Source: CADEDH01 sp963732695 | Lineage (GTDB): Bacteria > Actinomycetota > Acidimicrobiia > Acidimicrobiales > SZUA-35 | Assembly (NCBI GenBank): GCA_963732695.1 | Contig: CAVTAP010000013.1 | Span: 372,001-436,000 of the forward strand | Direction: 5' to 3' | DNA length: 64,000 nucleotides | In this document: positions 57,942 through 64,000 of the stretch, piece by piece | How positions within the stretch are numbered: the stretch's first letter is position 1 | Layout: each line of letters begins with the position of its first letter | Notes under the pieces: generated by a model | Database searches by the model: none | What the model was told of the DNA's origin: nothing | What the model saw: only the letters and a program-made list of their open reading frames with translations | Program-made: the position numbers and the translations under genes

Positions 57942-60926
57942 TCAGCTCCGGGTGGTGCCGGCACCGCTGCCGGCCGCCGTGGTGCTCGTCGTCTCCCCGG
58001 CGGCGGTGGTGGTCGAGCCCGGCTCCTCGCTCCCGGTGCCGCCGGCCGAGGTGGGCGGGGACGAGGCGATGGTGGGGACCGTGGTGGAGCCGTCGGCGGT
58101 GGTGCTGGCCGTGGCGTCGCCCTCGGCCAGGCTGTTGGCCTGCTCCACCAGGGCCTGGGCCTGGGTCAGCTCACTCTGGTAGGTGGCCAGATCACCCGAC
58201 TTGAGGGCGGCGTCGGCCGCCGTGAAGTGCGACAGGGCCTCGGTCAGCAGGCCCGACAGCTGGGCGTTGACCGTGCCCGTGCCGGTGCCCGAGCCGCCCG
58301 TACCGGCGCCGCTACCGGTACCGGCGCCGGACTCACCGGGCGCGGGTACCTCGCCACCGGTGGCGGCGGCCAGCGCCTCGTTGAGGTTGGCGCCCACGCC
58401 CACCACGCCGTTGTTGACCACCAGCACCCGTTTCAGCTCGGGGATGGCGTTGGCCTGGTCGGCCCGCACATAGGCCGGCACCACGTAGAGCAGGGCGTCG
58501 TTGATCGGGATCACCAGGAGGTCGCCGAAGTCGACCGACGAGCCCTGCTGGCCGGTCTGGGTGCGGAATGTGGAGAAGCTCGGCTCCTGGTTGATCAGCG
58601 AGTTGACCTGGCTCGGCCCCTGCACCGGAGAATCGGTGGGGAACACGAAGTTCTGGATCGTGCCGTACGAGCCGGGGTCGGAGTCGGCCGCCAGCCATGA
58701 CACCATGTTCTCCCGTCCCACCGGGGTGAAGGGGAGGATGAGCTGGAAGTGCTCCTCGTCCGATCCGGGTAGCCGCATCTGCACGTAGTACGGCCGCATC
58801 GGGGGCAGCTCACCCTGGCTGGCCCCGGGGGCCGTGGGGTTGGCGGCGATGGCCCACACCTTCTGCTTCTGATAGAACTCGGAAGGATCGGTGACGTGGT
58901 ACGTGGCGTACTGGTTGGCCTGGATCTGGAACAAGTTCTCCGGATACCGGAAGTGGGCTCGGAGGCTGGACGAGGGCTGATCGTCGCTGAACAGGTCGGG
59001 GTAGACGCTGCTCCAGGCCCGGGCGATCGGATCGGTGTCGTCGACCAGGTAGAACGTGACCTCACCGGTGGCGGCGTCGACCGTGCCCTTCACCGAGTTG
59101 CGTATGTAGTTGGCCCGGCCGCTCAGGTCGCCCTGGGTGGCGGCGTTCAGATCGATCGACTGGGAGTAGGGATAGGCGCTGGTGGTGGTGTAGGCGTCGA
59201 AGACCCACAGCAGCTTCCCGTCGACCACGGTCAGGTAGGGGTCGGCGTCGAAGGTGAGGAACGGAGCCGCCTTGTGCACCCGGGCCTGGACCTGGCGGTA
59301 CAGCAGGATCCGGCTGTCGCTCTTGATCAGACCGGAGATGAGGAGGTTCACGTCGTTGTAGCGCCAGGCGAACATGGCCCGCTGCAACCGGTTGCCCAGC
59401 TCGATCCCACCCGGTGAGGTGGAGGGGTCACCGGGGATGGGGTCGAACTCCTGGGCGCCGGTGTTGGTGACGACGAACGGCACCTCGTTGAGCTCGCCGT
59501 AGTAGATCTGGGGCTGGGCGATCGCCGGCTCGCCCTCGGGGGGCAGGTTGCCCAGGGTGAAGGCCGGGGCGCCTTCAGCCGAGGCGCTGTTGACCAGAGC
59601 CGCCGCCGCTCCGTACCCGTGGGTGTAGATGAGGTGGCTGTTCTGCCAGCTGTTCCCGCTTCCCGGGATGCCGCTCTGGCTCACCTCGCGGCCCGAGAGC
59701 AGCAGCACGCGGCGCTGGTCGCCGACGTCGTAGCGGTCCACATCGATGTCGGCGAACTCGTAGTACGGCTGCTTGCGCTCCTGGGCCTGGAAGTTCTCCA
59801 CGATCACCGACGGGCGCCACAGGCGGATGTTGTCGATCGTGGCCCGGTTCTCGGCGATGTCGGCCGGGGTGACGGATTCCACCGCCGGGTGCGGCACCGT
59901 CTCGATGTCGGTGAGCCCGAAGGCGGTACGGGTGCCGTCGATGTTGCGCTGGATGTAGGGGGCCTCCCGCTGGGCCTCCTGGGGCTTCACGCTGAACTGC
60001 TGCACGAAGGCGGGGTAGGCCCGGCCCAGCAGGATCGACACGGCGGCCAGCAGGCCGACCGCGATCACGGGCAGGCTCCAGCGCCGGAGCTTGATGTTCA
60101 CCAGGAACAGCAGGGCGCAGATGATGGCTACCAGCGTGAGCACGTTGAGGGCGGGGAGCTGGGCCCGGATGTCGGTGTACGACGCCCCCTGCACCTCACC
60201 CCGGGTCGACGACAGCAGGTCGAACCGGTCGAGGTAGTAGCCCCAGGCCCGGGACAGCAGGGTGAGGCCGAGGAGGACCGACAGGTGGCCCCGCACCAGG
60301 GGCGACGCCTTGTCGGCGAAGGCGGGGGCCGTGGGCTGGATGCCACCCCAGGCGAAGTGGGCGATGCCGGCCAGCACCGTGACCCCCAGCAGCGACGAGA
60401 ACACCCAGCTCTGGAGGAAGTGCAGCCAGGGCAGGGTGAAGATGTAGAACGACGGGTCCCGGTTGAACAGCTGCTCCTGGACGCCGAACGACTCGCCCTG
60501 GCCGTTGCGCCACAGCAGGTAGGTGGACCACTGGCTGGAGGTGTTGATCCCCACCAGCAGGGCCAGCACGGCGCAGGCCGCCGGCACCACCCAGCGCAGG
60601 TAGGGATCGACCATCCGGCGGAGGCGGTCGAGGGCCTCCTGCTCGGGAGACACGATCCGCAGCGGCGGCCCCGCGGGGCTGGAGCGCCGGACGATCAGCA
60701 GGTTGGCGTAGAGCAGGGCGAAGAACAGCAGCCCGAACACCAGGCCGAGGAGGATCTTGGTGCGAAGTGTCGTCCAGAACACCGACGTGAACTTCAGCTC
60801 CCGGAACCACAGAAGGTCGATGTAGAACCGGGAGGCGACCGTGAAGGCCACGATGAGCACCACGACGACAGCGGCGGCGGCGAGGATCCAGCGGCGACTG
60901 CCGGTGGGTAGAGATGGGCGCCTCAT
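57942..60926 (-). CDS. UPF0182-family large membrane protein
   Basis: A 994-residue protein of the actinobacterial/cyanobacterial UPF0182 family. Seven or so N-terminal membrane spans occupy residues 1-320 (ILAAAAVVVVLIVAFTVASRF; ILLGLVFGLLFFALLYANLLIV; LLGVTVLAGIAHFAWGGI and others). A large extracytoplasmic part follows (ENRATIDNIRLWRP, YEFADIDVDRYD, THGYGAAAALVNS, YVVPAYVRADQANAIPELKRVLV), then a Gly/Thr-rich tail. Function unknown; a role in envelope or transport is assumed. The ATG at 60926 is chosen because a longer frame crosses into the divergent promoter. Confidence 0.92.
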   Translation of the reverse strand: MRRPSLPTGSRRWILAAAAVVVVLIVAFTVASRFYIDLLWFRELKFTSVFWTTLRTKILLGLVFGLLFFALLYANLLIVRRSSPAGPPLRIVSPEQEALDRLRRMVDPYLRWVVPAACAVLALLVGINTSSQWSTYLLWRNGQGESFGVQEQLFNRDPSFYIFTLPWLHFLQSWVFSSLLGVTVLAGIAHFAWGGIQPTAPAFADKASPLVRGHLSVLLGLTLLSRAWGYYLDRFDLLSSTRGEVQGASYTDIRAQLPALNVLTLVAIICALLFLVNIKLRRWSLPVIAVGLLAAVSILLGRAYPAFVQQFSVKPQEAQREAPYIQRNIDGTRTAFGLTDIETVPHPAVESVTPADIAENRATIDNIRLWRPSVIVENFQAQERKQPYYEFADIDVDRYDVGDQRRVLLLSGREVSQSGIPGSGNSWQNSHLIYTHGYGAAAALVNSASAEGAPAFTLGNLPPEGEPAIAQPQIYYGELNEVPFVVTNTGAQEFDPIPGDPSTSPGGIELGNRLQRAMFAWRYNDVNLLISGLIKSDSRILLYRQVQARVHKAAPFLTFDADPYLTVVDGKLLWVFDAYTTTSAYPYSQSIDLNAATQGDLSGRANYIRNSVKGTVDAATGEVTFYLVDDTDPIARAWSSVYPDLFSDDQPSSSLRAHFRYPENLFQIQANQYATYHVTDPSEFYQKQKVWAIAANPTAPGASQGELPPMRPYYVQMRLPGSDEEHFQLILPFTPVGRENMVSWLAADSDPGSYGTIQNFVFPTDSPVQGPSQVNSLINQEPSFSTFRTQTGQQGSSVDFGDLLVIPINDALLYVVPAYVRADQANAIPELKRVLVVNNGVVGVGANLNEALAAATGGEVPAPGESGAGTGSGAGTGGSGTGTGTVNAQLSGLLTEALSHFTAADAALKSGDLATYQSELTQAQALVEQANSLAEGDATASTTADGSTTVPTIASSPPTSAGGTGSEEPGSTTTAAGETTSTTAAGSGAGTTRS

Positions 60927-61004
60927 GATTGGTGCTCTGTTTCCCTCCGCTGACGGGATCGGCTCCGGGTCGGCCCAGCGTAACGCCCCGGGGTCTGCTC
61001 TGTT

Positions 61005-61019
61005 CGGTCGGCCCGACCG
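61005..61019. promoter_or_regulatory. 15-bp perfect palindrome in divergent spacer
   Basis: CGGTCGG-C-CCGACCG lies between the UPF0182 gene (start 60926) and the small gene at 61075, a possible operator. Confidence 0.35.
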
Positions 61020-61074
61020 GCGCCTCCGGCCTGCTCGCTGGCTCCGCGGCGGGCCTCGGGCCACAGTGGTGGGG

Positions 61075-61380
61075 ATGAGCGCCACCACCGAGACCTACAC
61101 CACGGCACTGGACCTGGAACGCCTGGCGGCGATGCTGGCCCGGGCCCTGGGGGTCACGTTCGAGGGCCGGCACTCGGTGATCGACGGCGAGTACTTCCGG
61201 GCGCTGAGCGACGACCCCGTCGTCGAGCTGCGGATGAACTACGCCGAGAACGGCGAGGTGGTGCACCCGGAGCTGCCCGAGGGGGTGTTCGTGACGGTGG
61301 ACGGCACCCCGGGCACCCCGATGCGGGAGACCCTGGCCGGGCTCCGCTACCTGACCCCGGCCCGCCTGTCCGCCCCGTGA
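61075..61380 (+). CDS. small hypothetical protein
   Basis: A 101-residue soluble protein, not recognised, with sequence consistent with one alpha/beta domain (LDLERLAAMLARALGVTFEGRHS, GEYFRALSDDPVVELRMNYAENGEVVHPELPEGVFVTVDG). The ATG at 61075 is chosen because the coding character begins there. It stands alone, divergent from UPF0182 and convergent with the SEC-C gene. Confidence 0.65.
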   Translation: MSATTETYTTALDLERLAAMLARALGVTFEGRHSVIDGEYFRALSDDPVVELRMNYAENGEVVHPELPEGVFVTVDGTPGTPMRETLAGLRYLTPARLSAP

Positions 61381-61422
61381 GCGAGGGGTGAGGGCCGGAG
61401 TGCCGGGTCGAGGGTCGGCCGG

Positions 61423-63501
61423 TCAGCTGACCGGGACGTCGGCGAACCAGCTCAGGAACCCGACCAGGGGCAGGGGGCCGTCGGCCAGGAGGGCGGCCAG
61501 TGACGCCCGGTGCCCGGGCTCGACCAGGGCCACCTGTCCCACCAGGGCCCGGTCGAGGAGGTGGACCATGGCCACCTGGCCCGGCTCCAGATCGGGGTCG
61601 CCGTAGCCGAGCTGGCAGACCTGATCGTCGCCGGGGGGACTGAGCGGGCGGAGGGTGGCGATGGCGGTGGCGGTGCCACCCGCCTGGGGAGACGGCCGCA
61701 CGTCGACCACCTCGACCATGAGCGGCCCCATACCGACCAGGCGATCGAGCAGCTCGGCCTCGTCGACCGGCAACAGCGCTCCCCGCAGCCGGCGGTACTC
61801 GGCGGCGTTGCCGGCGTCGAGCAGGTAGCGCTCGAAGAGGAACCGGCTGCCCAGCAGGGTGTCGGGTTCGAGGCCGGCGATCAGCGCCGTGGTGGCCAGC
61901 ACGTCACGGCGGGGGCGGGACAGGGCGAAGTTGGCCAGCTTGGCCAGCATCACCGTGATGCGCTGCTCGGGGCGGATGAAGGCCTGGCCGGGGTGGCACG
62001 CCTTGTACTTGCGGCCCGAGCCGCACGGGCAGCGGTCGTTGCGGCCGGGGATGATCTGGCAGGCGGCGAGCTGCTCGGTCATGTTGACGAGGGGATAGTC
62101 GGGCTCGTAGATGCGGCGCAGCAGGCGGGCGGCGGTGGTGAAGTCGCTGCGGTCGAAGGCGATGAAGGCGAGGCTCTCCAGGGCGGCCGGGGAATCGGGC
62201 TGGCGGTCGTGGACGAGGCGGTACAGCTCCTCCGCCCCGCTCAGGTCGCCGTCCCGCTCCAGCAGGTAGGCCATGAGGAGGCGGGGCCCGATGGCCCGGG
62301 GGCTGTCGCCGTCGGTGGCGTCGAGCAGCGTCCGGGCGAAGGCCCGCAGCCCGTCGTGCACCCGGGGGCGGTCCATGGCGTCGGCCAGCGCCGGGCCCAC
62401 GTCGCCGTGGCCCAGGGCGTCGACCACCTCGTCGAGCGGGGGCGTGTCGGGCAGATCGGCCAGACCCAGCAGCTCAGCCCGCCACCGGCGGTTGACCAGG
62501 GCCAGGGCATCGAGGCAGCACTCGTCGAGGTCGTAGGAGGAGACGGCCCGGTCGGCCATGATCCGCTCCGCTCCCGGCTCGTCCCAGACCCGGTCGGCGG
62601 GGCCGATCCCGATGCCGTCGGTCGACAGGCCGGCCGCCGCCGCCAGCTCCCGGACCGGGAGCACGGGCTCGGTGAACAGCGTCGGATCGTCCATGAGGGC
62701 GTCCATCAGAGCGAACAGCACGGGGACCCCGCTGTCGGGGCCGGGGCCGGCGGCCACGGCGGCGGCCAGGACCTCCCGCTCCCGCTGGCCGGCGTCGGGG
62801 GCCGGCGGGCCGACCGGCTCCGCGTCCACCGCCGCGCCCCGGCGGCGCACGGCGATCAGGTCGCCCGGGGTCAGAGCCGGCCACCGGTCGGCCGGGAGCA
62901 GCAACCGGTCTCCGTCGGCCTGGTCGAAGGCCGGCTCGTCGACGGCGGCTCCGGCCTCGCCCTCGGGCTGGAAGGGGTCGGGGTCGTCGTGGTCGACGTC
63001 CAGCACCCGCAGGTCGGGCCAGGGGTCGATCCAGCCCCGGGCCAGCTCGTCGGCGGTGATGCGGTGGGTGAACACGCGGCCGGCCAGGACCCGCTCGACC
63101 CGGTCGATCCATCGCCCGGAGGCCCACAGCTCCGGATCGAAGGTCAGGAGGTCGTCGAGCAGCTCGGCCACCAGCTCGTCGCCGTCTTCGGGATCGAGGC
63201 TGAGCAGGAGGCGGTCGATGATGCCGGCGTCGGCTGCCGCCGCCAGCAGCTCATCGACGAGCACGGGGCCGTCGGCCAGCTGGGCGCGGGCCAGCTCCCC
63301 CACGGCTTCGAGCTCGTCGTCGTTGAGGAACCGGTCGTCGTCCAGATCCCCGAGGTCGAGGCCGGGGCCACCTAGATCCAGGCTGTCGAGATCCAGGCCG
63401 TCGAGATCGTCGAGGTCGAGGCCGTCGAGGTCGAGGCCGTCGAGGTCGAGGCCGTCGAGGCCGAGATCCGGGTCGTCGGGGTTCATCTCGTCGTCGAGCA
63501 T
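61423..63501 (-). CDS. SEC-C zinc-motif protein with acidic repeat N-terminus
   Basis: A 692-residue protein. Residues 1-45 are an acidic D-L-D-G repeat. A long helical region with TPR-like stretches follows (ELYRLVHDRQPDSPAALESLAFIAFDRSDFTTAARLLRRI), then the SEC-C zinc motif CPCGSGRKYKACH (encoded near 61996-62050), and a ~180-residue C-terminal domain. SEC-C motifs occur at the end of SecA and in other proteins, where they mediate protein or ribosome contacts. The function here is unknown. A decayed paralogue lies at 44220-46194. The start at 63501 is uncertain (an ATG 15 nt downstream is possible). Confidence 0.88.
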   Translation of the reverse strand: MLDDEMNPDDPDLGLDGLDLDGLDLDGLDLDDLDGLDLDSLDLGGPGLDLGDLDDDRFLNDDELEAVGELARAQLADGPVLVDELLAAAADAGIIDRLLLSLDPEDGDELVAELLDDLLTFDPELWASGRWIDRVERVLAGRVFTHRITADELARGWIDPWPDLRVLDVDHDDPDPFQPEGEAGAAVDEPAFDQADGDRLLLPADRWPALTPGDLIAVRRRGAAVDAEPVGPPAPDAGQREREVLAAAVAAGPGPDSGVPVLFALMDALMDDPTLFTEPVLPVRELAAAAGLSTDGIGIGPADRVWDEPGAERIMADRAVSSYDLDECCLDALALVNRRWRAELLGLADLPDTPPLDEVVDALGHGDVGPALADAMDRPRVHDGLRAFARTLLDATDGDSPRAIGPRLLMAYLLERDGDLSGAEELYRLVHDRQPDSPAALESLAFIAFDRSDFTTAARLLRRIYEPDYPLVNMTEQLAACQIIPGRNDRCPCGSGRKYKACHPGQAFIRPEQRITVMLAKLANFALSRPRRDVLATTALIAGLEPDTLLGSRFLFERYLLDAGNAAEYRRLRGALLPVDEAELLDRLVGMGPLMVEVVDVRPSPQAGGTATAIATLRPLSPPGDDQVCQLGYGDPDLEPGQVAMVHLLDRALVGQVALVEPGHRASLAALLADGPLPLVGFLSWFADVPVS
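63362..63475 (-). repeat. degenerate tandem repeat coding D-L-D-G units
   Basis: GTCGAGGTC/GTCGAGGCC 9-mers are reiterated many times at the 5' end of the SEC-C gene, giving an acidic Leu/Asp/Gly repeat in the protein. Slippage could change its length without losing the frame. Confidence 0.8.
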
Positions 63502-63553
63502 GTCCCATCTTGGCCGGCGCCGCGGCCGATGCGACCTCTGGCCGGAGGAAAGG

Positions 63554-64000
63554 TCAGACCGAGGGGTCCTGGCCGGCGGTGGCCACGGTGACCCCGAACA
63601 CGGTGGGCCGGCCGGTTTCCCCGGTGCTCGCCACCAGCGATGACCGAACGGCGATGAGACGGCCGTCGACCGTGCACAGCTTGTGCTCCACCTCGGTCCG
63701 CTGGCCCGGCCGGAGCGATCGCACCCGATCGGTCATGGCGGCGGCCGGCTCGGCCGCATCGCCCACATCGAGGACGCCGGGCCAGCCGTCGCCGCCCAGG
63801 AGGTCGATGTCGCGATGGCCGGTGAGCGACTCGAGGGTGCGGGACATGGCCACCATCACCAGCGTCTCCTGGTCGACCTCCCAGGCGATCGAGCTGACGG
63901 CGGCCAGCACGTTCATCAGGTGACGGTCGTCGAGCTCGACGCCGGCACCGACCCGGACGACCTCGGTGAGGTCGTCCACGATGATCGCCACGGGGCCCGG
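63554..64000 (-). CDS. PAS-like sensor domain protein (5' end may lie outside window)
   Basis: At least 145 residues with a PAS-fold pattern: LMNVLAAVSSIAWEVDQETLVMVAMSRTLESLTGHRDIDLLGGDGWPGVL, then RTEVEHKLCTVDGRLIAVRSSLVASTGETGRPTVFGVTVATA. PAS domains bind small ligands or cofactors and signal to attached domains. The frame is still open at the right edge, and the GTG at 63991 may not be the true start, so an N-terminal partner domain could be missing. It ends 52 nt upstream of the SEC-C gene start, on the same strand. Confidence 0.65.
   Translation of the reverse strand, partial: PGPVAIIVDDLTEVVRVGAGVELDDRHLMNVLAAVSSIAWEVDQETLVMVAMSRTLESLTGHRDIDLLGGDGWPGVLDVGDAAEPAAAMTDRVRSLRPGQRTEVEHKLCTVDGRLIAVRSSLVASTGETGRPTVFGVTVATAGQDPSV

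Noticed and set aside
60927..61088. N-terminal extension of the UPF0182 frame
   Set aside because: The extension is Arg/Gly/Pro-rich and runs across the divergent promoter and the next gene's start. The hydrophobic N-terminus fits the ATG at 60926.

Overview
The window is very GC-rich, gene-dense DNA from an actinobacterium, most likely Acidimicrobiia-like. That placement is an inference. It rests on a UPF0182 membrane protein, a mycothiol-type DinB-fold enzyme, PPOX/F420-type and LLM oxidoreductases, many TetR regulators, and many starts with a -10-like TANNNT hexamer only 5-8 nt upstream (leaderless transcription). No rRNA, tRNA, CRISPR array, prophage or recognisable transposase was seen.

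Positions 1-19.1 kb begin with the 3' end of a GH65 glycoside phosphorylase, a TauE exporter, QueF and a CapA-like metallophosphatase. Next come lipid/CoA catabolism genes: a fused two-domain CaiB CoA-transferase, its TetR/VOC operon with a likely shared operator, a TauD dioxygenase/LLM pair, a second CaiB, a TetR/peptidase/FAD-monooxygenase divergon, an enoyl-CoA hydratase and a sugar-isomerase-fold protein. Two broken loci lie here: an F420-nitroreductase remnant behind a hemerythrin gene, and a 5'-truncated ATPase abutting a 32-bp near-palindrome.

Positions 19.2-21.9 kb hold the most distinctive unit: four tightly coupled genes for a Ser-rich anchored protein, ApbE flavin transferase, a five-TM ferric-reductase-like cytochrome, and a short anchored disordered protein. 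The last carries an ApbE-type D-x-x-S-G-A-T motif just outside the membrane. I read it as a candidate minimal flavinylated electron-transfer system. Three heptamers at 11-bp spacing lie upstream.

Positions 22-43 kb carry metabolic and regulatory genes: LLM oxidoreductase, VapBC, acyl-CoA dehydrogenase, TetR with a divergent ester-cyclase-like gene, an ECF42-type sigma factor with its DGPF partner, a thioesterase, GerW-like and dodecin genes, a cupin/crotonase cluster, an amidase, several amidohydrolases and a DksA-type protein.

Positions 43-64 kb include an SDR lacking the usual Tyr/Lys, a multiply frameshifted SEC-C pseudogene whose intact paralogue lies at 61.4-63.5 kb, and more crotonases. 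They also hold a WXG100-like/calpain-like protease coupled to a partner gene (candidate secreted effector and immunity pair), a lipoprotein/secreted protein pair, a second D-aminoacylase-like gene, an SDR/glutamine-synthetase-like/nitronate-monooxygenase operon and UPF0182. The right edge cuts a PAS-domain gene.

Dispersed palindromes are a further theme. One family has three copies (5.4, 11.2 and 18.2 kb), one of them inside the linker of the fused CaiB gene. Several gene ends carry long inverted repeats that look like terminators.
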